A stretch of DNA of 18,345 nucleotides from DASPKO01 sp035628055 (GCA_035628055.1 DASPKO010000228.1:1-18345), one strand, 5' to 3'; positions 5,727 to 13,950 are shown, numbered from the stretch's first letter. Notes: a model not told the origin generated them from the sequence alone. Made by a program: numbers and translations.

Positions 5727-8531
5727 CTACTCGCGCTTGGCCTTCACCTTCGAGATTTCGCTGGGCGCCAGCTTGCGTCGGAAGGCGTACAGCGTGCGCG
5801 GGGTCGCGGGCCGCGACGCGGCGGCGCCGCTGGCGCCTGCCGAAGAGGCTCCGCCGCCGGACGGACCGCCCGAGGCGGGCGCGGCGCGGGGCGCGGGCTG
5901 CGCCCGTCCCCGTTCCGAGGCGGCCCCGGACGACGGGCCGGCCGCCTGCTCGCGGCCCCCACGGCCCCGCCCACCACGCTTCCGCCGCCCGCGCCGCGGA
6001 GCGCCATCCTCGCCCTGCTGGTCCGGTCCGTCCCTCTCGGAGGACTCTGGAGCCGGCTGCGGGGCCGCGGTCGCGGGTTGCTGGCGGCCGCGCGGCGCCT
6101 CGTGCGCGCCATCGGGCGAAGCTGCCGCTCCGGTCGCGGCGTCCTCGGCCGCTCGGCCACCCCGTCCCCGCCCGCGCCGGCGACGGCGCCGGCCGCGGCG
6201 CTGGCCCTCGTCGGCTTCGCCGTTGGCGGACCCGGTCTCGACCGGCTCGCCCGTCTCCGCCGGCGCTTCCGCCTCGTCGGAGTGAGGCGGTCTGGCGACG
6301 GCCGTCTGCTCGTCCTCCTCGCCGTGATCGCCCAAGCGCGCGGTGCGGGGCCCGCCCGGCGGCCCGCCGGACGGCTCGGGGCGATCCCGGTCCTCGTCCT
6401 CGCGCCCACCGGCCGAAGAAGCCTCGGCGCCGGTCCCGATCGGACCGTCCTGACCCCGGCCCCGGCCCCGGCGCCGACGCCGGCGCCCGCGCCGCGCGCC
6501 GCCCTCCCCATCGGTCGCTTCGGGCATCCCGGCGTGATCGCCGCGGCGGAGCAGCACGCCATCGCCACCGCCGGCACCCCCGTGGCGGCTCCCGCCGCGC
6601 TCCCCGGTCGCCTCCTCGAGCGCGGCGTCTTCGACGGCCTCGATCGCGGTGGCGCAGCGTTCGGCGGCCTCGGGATCACCGGGTGCGCAGACCCCGGCCT
6701 CCGCAGGCGGGAGCTGTTCCTGGTCCTCGCGGCCCTCGCCGCGGCCCCGGCCGCGCCGCCGGCGGCGCTTCTTCTTCCCGCCCGGCGCTCCGGACGGCTC
6801 GGTCGCCTCCCCGGGAACCGGCTCTTCGCCAGGGATCAGCAGGTCGGCCTCGGCCTCGGCCTCGGGCTCCGGCTCTGCGGGCTCGGCCGCGGCGCTCTCG
6901 CGCGCCTCGCGGGCCGCATCGACCGACCAGTCGTCGACGCCCCCGGGCGCCTCGGACCAGGGGCGGAGCTGGTCGGGCTGCACCCTGGGGCTGGGCAGCT
7001 TGCCGACGTCGATGTCGGCCCCGCGCTCGTCGTAGCCGTAGAACGTGACCCGGTCCAGCGCGATGGCCTCGCTGATGCGCACGTCCACGTGCTTGCCCGA
7101 GCTGCGCTCCAGGCGGTTGAGCGAGCGGCGCTTGGTCGAGAGGAGCTCCCCGGCGACCCGGGGGCTGACCACCATCTCGACGCGCGCCACCCGCGGGTAC
7201 TGCAGCAGGGTCGCCAGCTCGCGCAGGGCGTCGGCGGCGATGGAATCGGACTTCTGCACCAGGCCCCGCCCGCGGCAGGTGGGGCACTCGGAGAAGTGGA
7301 TGCTCTCGTGGCTGCCGCGCATGCGCTGCCGCGTCATCTCCAGGATACCAAAGGGGCTGATGGGGGCGATGGTCGAGCGCGCCCGGTCGTCCTTGAGCAT
7401 GTCCTTGAAGCGGTTCTCCACGTCCTTGCGGTGGCGCGCGGCGCGCATGTCGATCAGGTCGTTGATGACGATGCCGCCCAGGTCGCGCAGGCGGAGCTGC
7501 CGCCCGATCTCCTCGATCGCCTCGAGGTTGGTCTCGTAGGCGTTGGTCTCGGCGTCGCGGGCGACGCGGCTCTTGCCGCTGTTGACGTCGATCGCGACCA
7601 GGGCCTCGGTCTCGTCGATCACCAGCCGCCCGCCGCTGGGCAGCGGGACCTCGCGCGAGTGGATCGTGCGGATCTGCTGCTCGATGCCCAGGGCGTGGAA
7701 GATGGGGGTGCCGGCGGTGTAGTGCACCAGGTTGGCCGCCGAGCGCGGGGCCACGATCTTGAGGAACCGCGCCGCGCGGCGCAGGGCGTTCTCGTTATCG
7801 ATCACGATGCGGTCGATGTCCCCCGAGAGCATGTCGCGCAGGGACCGGACCAGAAGGTCCTGCTCGCTGTACAGGAGCCGGGGCGCCGAGCCCTTCTTCC
7901 AGCGTCGCTCCATGTCCTTCCAGAGCCGCTGCAGGTAGGCCAGGTCGCGCTTGAGCTCGGCCTTGGTGCGCTCCATCCCGGCGGTGCGCAGGATGAACCC
8001 GAACCCGTCCGGCAGGTCGAGCTGGTCGAGGATCTCGCGCATCTGGCGGCGCGTCTCCTCGTCCTCGACCTTGCGACTCACCCCCACCCGGTCCATCAGG
8101 GGCATCATGACCAGGAAGCGCCCGGGGATGCTCAGGTACCCGGTGACCGTCGGGCCCTTGGTCCCGACGCCCTCCTTGAGAACCTGCACCGCGATCTCCT
8201 GGCCCCGCTTGAGACAGTGCTGGATCGGTGGGCGCTCGCGCCGCGGCGTCTTCTTCCCGACCATCTCCGTCGTCTCGGAGTCCTCCCCCGGGAAGTAGCG
8301 CGGGTGCAGGTCCGAGACGTGCAGGAACCCGGACTGCTCGAGCCCGAAGTCGACGAAGGCGGCCTGGATCGCCGGCTCCACGTTCACGACCTTGCCGAGG
8401 TAGATGTTCCCCACGTGGCTGACCGCGTCGGCCCGCTCGGCGTGGTACTCCTCCAGCTTCCCATTCTCGGTGACCGCCACCCGGCATTCCTCGCCGGGGA
8501 CGTAGTTCACGACCATCTCACGCTTTGCCAT
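5727..8531 (-). CDS. rng: Ribonuclease E/G family protein with long basic tail
   Basis: The protein has 934 residues from the ATG at 8531 (AAGGA 6 nt upstream). It is a single-strand-specific endoribonuclease for mRNA decay and rRNA processing. An S1 RNA-binding domain covers about 36-130, with an extension around 78-108 that is absent from short RNase G. The catalytic Mg-binding aspartates are D315 in AIDVNSGK and D358 in GGIVINDLIDM. The Zn-link is C416-P-T-C419. The catalytic part ends near 505. Residues 510-934 are low-complexity, alternating acidic/Ala/Gly stretches with four arginine-rich blocks (about 583-601, 678-694, 776-791, 843-859), ending in a short ordered-looking basic peptide. 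The layout parallels RNase E, where the tail binds RNA and degradosome partners, though no E. coli tail motif is recognised. It lies 521 bp downstream of ptsI with a long non-coding leader. Confidence 0.95.
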   Translation of the reverse strand: MAKREMVVNYVPGEECRVAVTENGKLEEYHAERADAVSHVGNIYLGKVVNVEPAIQAAFVDFGLEQSGFLHVSDLHPRYFPGEDSETTEMVGKKTPRRERPPIQHCLKRGQEIAVQVLKEGVGTKGPTVTGYLSIPGRFLVMMPLMDRVGVSRKVEDEETRRQMREILDQLDLPDGFGFILRTAGMERTKAELKRDLAYLQRLWKDMERRWKKGSAPRLLYSEQDLLVRSLRDMLSGDIDRIVIDNENALRRAARFLKIVAPRSAANLVHYTAGTPIFHALGIEQQIRTIHSREVPLPSGGRLVIDETEALVAIDVNSGKSRVARDAETNAYETNLEAIEEIGRQLRLRDLGGIVINDLIDMRAARHRKDVENRFKDMLKDDRARSTIAPISPFGILEMTRQRMRGSHESIHFSECPTCRGRGLVQKSDSIAADALRELATLLQYPRVARVEMVVSPRVAGELLSTKRRSLNRLERSSGKHVDVRISEAIALDRVTFYGYDERGADIDVGKLPSPRVQPDQLRPWSEAPGGVDDWSVDAAREARESAAAEPAEPEPEAEAEADLLIPGEEPVPGEATEPSGAPGGKKKRRRRRGRGRGEGREDQEQLPPAEAGVCAPGDPEAAERCATAIEAVEDAALEEATGERGGSRHGGAGGGDGVLLRRGDHAGMPEATDGEGGARRGRRRRRRGRGRGQDGPIGTGAEASSAGGREDEDRDRPEPSGGPPGGPRTARLGDHGEEDEQTAVARPPHSDEAEAPAETGEPVETGSANGEADEGQRRGRRRRRRGRGRGGRAAEDAATGAAASPDGAHEAPRGRQQPATAAPQPAPESSERDGPDQQGEDGAPRRGRRKRGGRGRGGREQAAGPSSGAASERGRAQPAPRAAPASGGPSGGGASSAGASGAAASRPATPRTLYAFRRKLAPSEISKVKAKRE

Positions 8532-9052
8532 TCCGGATCCTTCAAAGAACATTCGCCCAAACATCACATCGGCTGCGCGGCGGTGTCGGCTCTCCGAACG
8601 CCAGTCTCCGCGAACCCCGGGCGGCGCCGCCACCCGGTGCGCGGGATGCTCTCTCGAGGCGAGAAAGCAACCCGCCGCCGTCCGGCTCGGAACGCGTGAG
8701 GAGGGTCGAGGTCGGATGGTCGGGAACGAGAGGGATGGGGCCGAGAGCGCTGCGAGAACGCTTCGCGGCCGGCGGCACACGAGCCGCCCGCGGGGCCTGC
8801 GCCCCGGCGACCGGCGGGGGACCCCGCCAGCTCGCGGCCGCGTCGGCACCGCACACGTCGCTGGAAGGCGACGCTTCGGAAAGGCGCTGGGCCTTCCCAC
8901 CATCTCCCGGCGCCGTGCCTCTGGCGGGGCTCCCTGTCAGGGGCCCTCGCGCCGGAGCGCGCCGCCGGGTCGTCCGGCATCCGGCCTATCCGCCGCATGG
9001 CGAACCAGCCGAGCAATCGAGTCCCGTGGGCTGTGGGTCCCGTGTGGGCCCG
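8532..9052. other. 521-bp non-coding gap, probable RNase leader
   Basis: No reading frame here looks like a real protein; the open frames have Arg/Pro/Ala-rich composition typical of GC-rich non-coding DNA. The gap holds several GC hairpins: GCTCTCTCG/CGAGAAAGC at 8648-8668 (9 bp with one mismatch, AGG loop), GGGGC/GCCCC at 8792-8805, and GGCGGGG/CCCCGCC at 8813-8828. None has a T run, so none is a standard terminator for ptsI. No promoter is clear. In E. coli a long structured rne 5' leader mediates autoregulation by RNase E; a similar role here is inference. Confidence 0.5.
8538..8542 (-). promoter_or_regulatory. Shine-Dalgarno of RNase E/G gene
   Basis: AAGGA on the minus strand lies 6 nt before the ATG at 8531. 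It favours this start over in-frame ATGs 21 and 33 bp further upstream, which would add non-conserved residues. Confidence 0.7.
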
Positions 9053-10810
9053 CTATTCGCCGGAACGCCCGTCGAACGCCTCGGGGAGAATCTTTCGAGC
9101 CTGGTCGCGCAGGAACGCGCTGACCGCGACATCGGAATCGAGCGAGCAGGCCTTGTGAGCCAGCGCCTCGCATTGGGCCGCCGTGACACTCCGGATCAGC
9201 CGCTTGAGCGGGGGGATGCTCCCCGCGGTCACAGAGAGGGTACGCAGCCCGAGGCCGACCAGCAACATGGCGTAGCCCAGGTCGCCGGCCGACTCTCCGC
9301 AGCAGGAGACCGGGATGCGGGCACGGTCGGCGGCCCGGATCACCTCTCCGATCAGGCGCAGCACCGCCGGGTGGCCCGGGTTGTAGAGCGCCGCCACGCG
9401 CTCGTTGGTCCGGTCCACCGCCAGGGTGTACTGCACCAGGTCGTTGGTCCCGATCGAGAAGAAAGCGGCCTCCTTGGCGAAGATGTCGGCCATCAGGGCC
9501 GCCGCCGGCACTTCCACCATCATCCCGACCTCGACGGAGCGGTCGAAGGCCGCCCCCTCGTCGTCGAGGTCCTCCATCACGTCGGCCAGGAGGTACTTGC
9601 CCCGGCGGAACTCGCCGGTGGAGGTAATGAGCGGGAACATGACCTTGATCGGGCCGAGGGCCGAGGCTCGCAGCAGTGCCCGCAGCTGCGTCTTGAACAT
9701 GGGGAGGGACTGGAGGCAGTAGCGGATGGAGCGGAGCCCCAGGAACGGGTTGCGCTCCGGGGCCTCCATCTGCTCCTGCGTGTACTTGTCGGCGCCCAGG
9801 TCGACGGTGCGGATCGTCAGGACGCGTCCCTGGCTCAGCTCGACGGCCCGCTTGTAGGCCTGGTAATGGTCCTCCTCCGTCGGGGGCACGTCGGAGGTCA
9901 GGTACAGGTACTCGGTGCGGTAGAGTCCCACGCCCTCGCCCCCGTACTCGAGGATGGTGGGGATCTCGTCGGGGAACTCGATATTCCCGAGCAGGTGGAC
10001 CCGCAGCCCGTCCCGGGTGACGCTCGGGAGACTGGCCAGCTCGCCCAGGGAGAGCCGGAAGACCCGCTGCTGCTCGATGTACCCCTCGAACTCCTGGAGC
10101 GTGCGCTCGTCCGGGTCGAGGATGACCTGCCCGCGGTCGCCGTCGACGATGACCGCCTGCCCATCCTCGGCCAGGTCGGTCAGCCGCGCGCAGCCGACGA
10201 CCGCGGGGATGCGCAGGGCCCGCGCGAAAATCGCGGTGTGGCTCGTGGCCCCGCCCAGGTCGGTGGCGAAGCCGATCACGTGGGCCCGGTCGAAGGCGGC
10301 GGCCTGCGAGGGGGTGAGGTCGCGCGCGATGACGATCGCCTTGCGGTCCATCAGCGGGAGCCGGGTGCGGTGCTCGCCGATGAGGTGGCGCAGCACCCGC
10401 GCCGACAGGTCGCGCACGTCGTCGACCTTGGTGCGGAAGGTCGGGTCCGGGATCGAGAGGAGGCGCTTGGCCAGGTCCTGGAATCCCTGCCAGGCGGCGT
10501 ACTCGGCGGTGACGCGGCCCGCGTCGATCGCCTCGTGCATGGGCCTGGTCAGCGACGGGTCGCAGAGCATGCCGACGTGGAACGCGAAGATCTTCCCCGC
10601 CTCCTCGCCCATCGTCTCGGTGGTGCGCTGGCGCAGGGAACTGAGCTCGAGGACCGAGCGGTCCAGGGCCTGGTTGAGTCGCTCGTGCTCGCCCGGGACG
10701 CGATCCGCGGTCACCGTGCGCCGCGGGATCCGCTGGCGCTCCTCGTCGAGGACGAAGATCCGCCCGATGGCCACTCCGGGGGAGACCGCGATGCCCTTGA
10801 TGGTCTCCAT
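9053..10810 (-). CDS. ptsI: Phosphotransferase system enzyme I
   Basis: The protein has 585 residues, close to the usual EI length. It takes phosphate from phosphoenolpyruvate and passes it to HPr in the cytoplasm. The N-terminal HPr-binding and phosphohistidine region carries the active-site histidine H191 in GGATSHTAIFAR. The C-terminal PEP-binding barrel has R298 in GLYRTEYL, R334 in IRTVDLGADK, E433 in MVEVPAA, D457 in GTNDL and C504 in VSCCGESAGD, equivalent to the E. coli EI catalytic set. The start at 10810 (METIKGIAVSPG) fits the family N-terminus but has no Shine-Dalgarno. No ptsH, HPr kinase or EII gene is in the window, so whether it feeds sugar transport or a regulatory relay cannot be told. 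It diverges from rho. Confidence 0.97.
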   Translation of the reverse strand: METIKGIAVSPGVAIGRIFVLDEERQRIPRRTVTADRVPGEHERLNQALDRSVLELSSLRQRTTETMGEEAGKIFAFHVGMLCDPSLTRPMHEAIDAGRVTAEYAAWQGFQDLAKRLLSIPDPTFRTKVDDVRDLSARVLRHLIGEHRTRLPLMDRKAIVIARDLTPSQAAAFDRAHVIGFATDLGGATSHTAIFARALRIPAVVGCARLTDLAEDGQAVIVDGDRGQVILDPDERTLQEFEGYIEQQRVFRLSLGELASLPSVTRDGLRVHLLGNIEFPDEIPTILEYGGEGVGLYRTEYLYLTSDVPPTEEDHYQAYKRAVELSQGRVLTIRTVDLGADKYTQEQMEAPERNPFLGLRSIRYCLQSLPMFKTQLRALLRASALGPIKVMFPLITSTGEFRRGKYLLADVMEDLDDEGAAFDRSVEVGMMVEVPAAALMADIFAKEAAFFSIGTNDLVQYTLAVDRTNERVAALYNPGHPAVLRLIGEVIRAADRARIPVSCCGESAGDLGYAMLLVGLGLRTLSVTAGSIPPLKRLIRSVTAAQCEALAHKACSLDSDVAVSAFLRDQARKILPEAFDGRSGE

Positions 10811-10868
10811 GTTGGCTTGGGGCGCGCCCTCCGGCCGGATGGTGTGCAGTCCGTCGGGTCCGCCGCCG

Positions 10869-10874
10869 ATAATA
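10869..10874 (-). promoter_or_regulatory. Possible -10 element of ptsI promoter
   Basis: TATTAT on the minus strand (five of six matches to the sigma-70 -10 consensus) is the only AT-rich hexamer in this GC-rich gap. It lies about 59 bp before the ptsI start. No matching -35 hexamer is visible at 16-18 bp, so the call is weak. Confidence 0.3.
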
Positions 10875-11174
10875 GCGGAGGGCCGGCTTCCTCCGGCCCC
10901 GGACGCGGGGTCGGCGAACCCGGAGGCCCGCGCCTGCGAACCTTGAGGTAGTCGGCGTGCGGGGTGGGATCATCGCCTTGACACCCGGCCCGCCGTATGC
11001 TCAGATGTTGATGGGGAGTCGGGCGGCGGGGGGATCGACGGGGGTCGCGGCACACTGCGGGGCACGGCAGACGGCGCAGGAAGCGGAAGACACGGGGTGC
11101 TCTCTGCGCGCCCCGGGTTGGGTGTTCGGGGCGGGTGTTAAGGCCGGGTTGTGAAGCCGCCCGGTACGAGGTCC

Positions 11175-11194
11175 GGCCGCGCCGGAGCGCGGCC
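11175..11194 (+). other. Perfect GC hairpin in rho leader
   Basis: GGCCGCGC (11175-11182) and GCGCGGCC (11187-11194) form a perfect 8-bp stem closed by a CGGA loop, ending 115 bp before the rho start. There is no T tract, so it is not an ordinary intrinsic terminator. It may be a structural leader element. Confidence 0.55.
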
Positions 11195-11309
11195 TGGCGC
11201 GCCGCGCCCCGAGCGAGCGCAGCGTCCTAGCCCGGCCGCACCGTGAACGGCGTGGTCGGTGCGGGGGACGCGGCGGAGCTGCCCGGCGGCAGCGGAAGCA
11301 CGCGCGGGC

Positions 11310-12545
11310 ATGGCAACCGTGACGGGAATCCTGGAGTGGCCCAAGCACGCCGAGGGCCGCGTCCGCCAGCTCGGGTCCGATGGCCCGCACGCCACCGACC
11401 AGGACCCTTTCGTTCCGTTGTATTTCGGCCAGCGGTACAACCTCCGCCCCGGCCTGGAGATCACCGTGGCAGTCGGACAACGCAGGTCCAAGCGCCGCCG
11501 TCGTGGCGGTCCGGGTCAATCGGGCCCCTACCAGGGCCAGCCGGGAGCCGGTCCCAATGGGCAGGGCGGCCGGCCCGTGGTCGAGTCCATCCTGGCGATC
11601 GAGGGGCTCGACCCGGAGCGCTTCAAGGCCCTCAAGCCGTTCGAGGAGCTCACCTCGATCGACCCGCAGCCGCGGCTGGCGCTCGAGCATCCGGGGTGCG
11701 CCCCCTCGTGCCGCCTGATCGATCTGTTCTGCCCGATCGGTCGGGGTCAGCGCGGGCTGATCGTCTCACCGCCAAAGGCCGGCAAGACCACGCTGCTCAA
11801 GGACATCACCACCGGGCTTGTGCGCAATCACCCGGAGCTCGAGGTCGTCATCCTGCTCGTGGACGAGCGTCCGGAGGAAGTCACCGACTTCCGGCGCACG
11901 TTCGCCGCCTACGCCGAGCCGCCGACGGACGACTCGGGCCGGCGGCGCCTGGCCCGCTGCCGGGTCGTCGCCTCCAGCAACGACCACGACGTCGAGCAGC
12001 ACATCGCCCTGTGCACCGGGACGATCGAGCGCTGCAAGCGGCTGGTCGAGGCCGGCCGGCACGTCGTCGTCCTGCTGGACTCGCTCACGCGCGTGGGCCG
12101 GGCCTTCAACCGCTCGCGCCGGCACGCCTCGAGCGGGCGCACCATGACCGGGGGCATCGACTCGCGCGCCCTGGAGGTCCCCAAGCAGCTCTTCGGCTCG
12201 GCCCGGAACACCGAGGAGGCCGGCTCGCTGACGATCATCGCGAGCTGCCTGGTGGACACCGGCTCGGCCGGCGACCAGGTGATCTTCGAGGAGTTCAAGG
12301 GGACCGGCAACATGGAGCTGATCCTCGACCGCAAGATCAGCGAGCGCCGCCTCTTCCCCGCCATCAACCTCGCCGCCAGCGGCACGCGCAAGGAGCACCT
12401 GCTCATGCCCGAGCAGGAACTCAAGACGGTCACCGCGCTGCGCCGGCGCCTGATGGCCATGCAGCCGCCGCAGCAGGTCGAGCAGCTCTTGGCGGCCCTG
12501 CAGCGCTTTCCCACCAACGCCGCCCTCGTGGGCTCGGCGGGGTAG
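11310..12545 (+). CDS. rho: Transcription termination factor Rho, atypical RNA-binding domain
   Basis: The protein has 411 residues from the ATG at 11310; the in-frame ATG at 11259 adds non-conserved residues. Rho is a hexameric RNA helicase that ends transcription. The ATPase core is intact: Walker A SPPKAGKTT (153-161), LLVDERPEEVTDF (182-194), Walker B VVVLLDSLTR (252-261), Q-loop KGTGNMELIL (330-339), R-loop and arginine finger R360 in SGTRKEHLL. The N-terminal half is odd. The helical domain of E. coli Rho is absent. In the OB fold, GILEWPKHAEGRVR (6-19) aligns without gaps to the E. coli GVLEILQDGFGFLR segment, so F62 and F64 become Glu and Arg. An insert at 57-88 is Arg/Gly/Gln-rich. 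About 20 extra residues lie near 196-216, and the usual ASTFDEP segment reads ASSNDHD (221-227). Shine-Dalgarno is weak. Confidence 0.95.
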   Translation: MATVTGILEWPKHAEGRVRQLGSDGPHATDQDPFVPLYFGQRYNLRPGLEITVAVGQRRSKRRRRGGPGQSGPYQGQPGAGPNGQGGRPVVESILAIEGLDPERFKALKPFEELTSIDPQPRLALEHPGCAPSCRLIDLFCPIGRGQRGLIVSPPKAGKTTLLKDITTGLVRNHPELEVVILLVDERPEEVTDFRRTFAAYAEPPTDDSGRRRLARCRVVASSNDHDVEQHIALCTGTIERCKRLVEAGRHVVVLLDSLTRVGRAFNRSRRHASSGRTMTGGIDSRALEVPKQLFGSARNTEEAGSLTIIASCLVDTGSAGDQVIFEEFKGTGNMELILDRKISERRLFPAINLAASGTRKEHLLMPEQELKTVTALRRRLMAMQPPQQVEQLLAALQRFPTNAALVGSAG

Positions 12546-12549
12546 GGGG

Positions 12550-12562
12550 CGCGGCTGCCGCG
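12550..12562. terminator. GC hairpin between convergent rho and gmd
   Basis: CGCGG/CCGCG with a 3-nt loop sits in the 48-bp gap between the rho and gmd stops. It has no T run on either strand, so a terminator role is only suggested by position. Confidence 0.3.
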
Positions 12563-12593
12563 GTGCGCCGTCACGGCCCCTCATGGCGGCCAG

Positions 12594-13649
12594 CTATTGA
12601 TCGTGCCCCGCGTACTCCGGCAGCTTGTGTCCGGCGTCGCGCAGAGTCTTTTCCCGCGCCGCCAACTCCAGGTCGTGCTCCACCATCATCGCCGCGAGCT
12701 GCTCAACGCTCGTGCTGGCTTCCCACCCCAGCTCACGCTTGGCCTTGCCGGGGTCGCCCAGGAGCAGGTCCACCTCCGCGGGACGCAGGTACCGGGGGTC
12801 GAACTCGACGAAGTCGCTGAAATCCAGCCCCGCGTGGGCGAAGGCCAGGTCGGCGAACTGCCGCACCGGGATCGTCCGCCCCGTCGCCACCACGTAGTCG
12901 TCCGGCGTCGCGCGCTGGAGCATCCGCCACATGGCCTCGACGTAGTCGCCGGCGTACCCCCAGTCGCGCTGCGAGTCGAGGTTGCCGAGAAACACCTTCT
13001 TCTGCAAACCCAGCTTGATCCTCCCGACGGCCCGGGTGATCTTCCGCGTCACGAACGTCTCGCCGCGGCGCGGCGATTCGTGGTTGAACAGGATCCCGCA
13101 CGAGGCGTGCAGCCCGTAGCTCTCGCGGTAGTTCACCGTGGCCCAGTGGGCCATCACCTTGGCGCAGGCGTACGGGCTGCGCGGGTAGAACGGCGTTGAC
13201 TCCTTCTGGGGCGTCTCCTGCACCTTGCCGAACTGCTCGCTGCTCGAGGCCTGGTAATAGCGCGGCTTTTTTCCCGAGCGCTCCTGGAACTCGCGCACGG
13301 CCTCGAGCAGCTTCAGCGCGCCCATCGCCACCGTGTCGGCGGTGAAGATGGGCATGTCGAAGCTCACCCGCACGTGGCTCTGGGCGCCGAGGTTGTACAC
13401 CTCGTCGGGCTGGCTCGCCTCCATCACCTTGGAGAGCACATTGGCGTCCAGCAGGTCGCCGTAGTGAAGCTTCAGACGCCCGCCGGGGATGTGAGGGTCC
13501 AGGTAGAGGTGGTCGATCCGGTCGGTATTGAAGCCCGAAGCGCGGCGGATGATCCCATGGACCTCGTATCCCTTGCGGAGCAGGAGCTCCGCCAGGTAGC
13601 TGCCGTCCTGCCCCGTGATGCCCGTGATCAGCGCTCGCTTGACCGCCAT
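12594..13649 (-). CDS. gmd: GDP-mannose 4,6-dehydratase
   Basis: The protein has 351 residues, typical for the family. It converts GDP-D-mannose to GDP-4-keto-6-deoxy-D-mannose in the cytoplasm, the first step toward GDP-L-fucose and related 6-deoxy sugars. It is an extended SDR enzyme with NADP-binding GITGQDGSY (10-18), a QASSSEQFG active-site stretch with S136 and E138 in the places of E. coli T132 and E134, and catalytic Y160/K164 in YPRSPYACAK. NHESPRRGETFVTRKI and the DWGYAGDYVEAMW segment are characteristic. The start at 13649 is fixed by AGGAG 6 nt upstream and by the conserved N-terminus. It is divergent from fcl, which uses its product. Confidence 0.98.
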   Translation of the reverse strand: MAVKRALITGITGQDGSYLAELLLRKGYEVHGIIRRASGFNTDRIDHLYLDPHIPGGRLKLHYGDLLDANVLSKVMEASQPDEVYNLGAQSHVRVSFDMPIFTADTVAMGALKLLEAVREFQERSGKKPRYYQASSSEQFGKVQETPQKESTPFYPRSPYACAKVMAHWATVNYRESYGLHASCGILFNHESPRRGETFVTRKITRAVGRIKLGLQKKVFLGNLDSQRDWGYAGDYVEAMWRMLQRATPDDYVVATGRTIPVRQFADLAFAHAGLDFSDFVEFDPRYLRPAEVDLLLGDPGKAKRELGWEASTSVEQLAAMMVEHDLELAAREKTLRDAGHKLPEYAGHDQ

Positions 13650-13950
13650 CGGACTCTCCTCTTTCGCGCTCGCTCTGCCGGCACCCCGTTCCCCGCTGGG
13701 ACGCGTGCCCCGGTACGCCGCGTGCCGCAAGGCTATTCATCGGCCGCCGCGGACCCCGACTCCCCGGTCCGCCCGGTGGAGCGCGATGTCCAGGGTCCCA
13801 GCGCTGCGGACCGCGGCCCGCCGGGCGGGGCTTCTCCGCCGAATCGCCCCGAAAACCCCTACAGTCGGTCCTCCACGCCGCGCCGCGGGGAAATCAGCGC
13901 GGCCGGGTGCGAACCGCCCCGCGCCCCGTGCCGAATGCTGGTGCCGTCCC
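13650..13950. other. Divergent gmd-fcl intergenic region
   Basis: This 301-bp gap must carry promoters for both directions. No credible gene, clear -35/-10 pair, operator repeat or strong hairpin was seen. Open frames through it are extensions of gmd and fcl or shadows. Confidence 0.5.
13656..13660 (-). promoter_or_regulatory. Shine-Dalgarno of gmd
   Basis: AGGAG on the minus strand lies 6 nt before the ATG at 13649. It supports this start over an in-frame ATG 81 bp upstream. Confidence 0.75.

Larger units (their letters stand above)
10811..11309. other. 499-bp divergent ptsI-rho intergenic region
   Basis: No credible gene is present; a 65-codon plus-strand frame at 10957-11154 has no family features. 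The gap should hold both divergent promoters. A perfect TTGACA on the plus strand at 10978-10983 is a candidate -35 for rho, but the hexamer 17 bp downstream (TCAGAT, 11001-11006) is a poor -10. Between that point and rho are GC hairpins, including GCCCCG/CGGGGC at 11110-11132 and a perfect 8-bp stem at 11175-11194. A long structured rho leader is possible. Confidence 0.5.

Noticed and set aside
5610..8699. A 1029-codon plus-strand open frame antisense to the RNase gene.
   Set aside because: It is a GC-rich shadow: the minus frame carries a clear RNase E/G domain, and the antisense product has no recognisable domain or plausible composition.
8525..10973. Very long open frames on both strands across ptsI (8525-10951 plus; 8937-10973 minus, other frame).
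   Set aside because: All are shadows of ptsI, whose frame holds every EI catalytic motif.
10957..11154. A 65-codon plus-strand frame in the rho leader, considered as a leader peptide.
   Set aside because: No Shine-Dalgarno, unusual codon use, no regulatory codon run and no overlap with rho.
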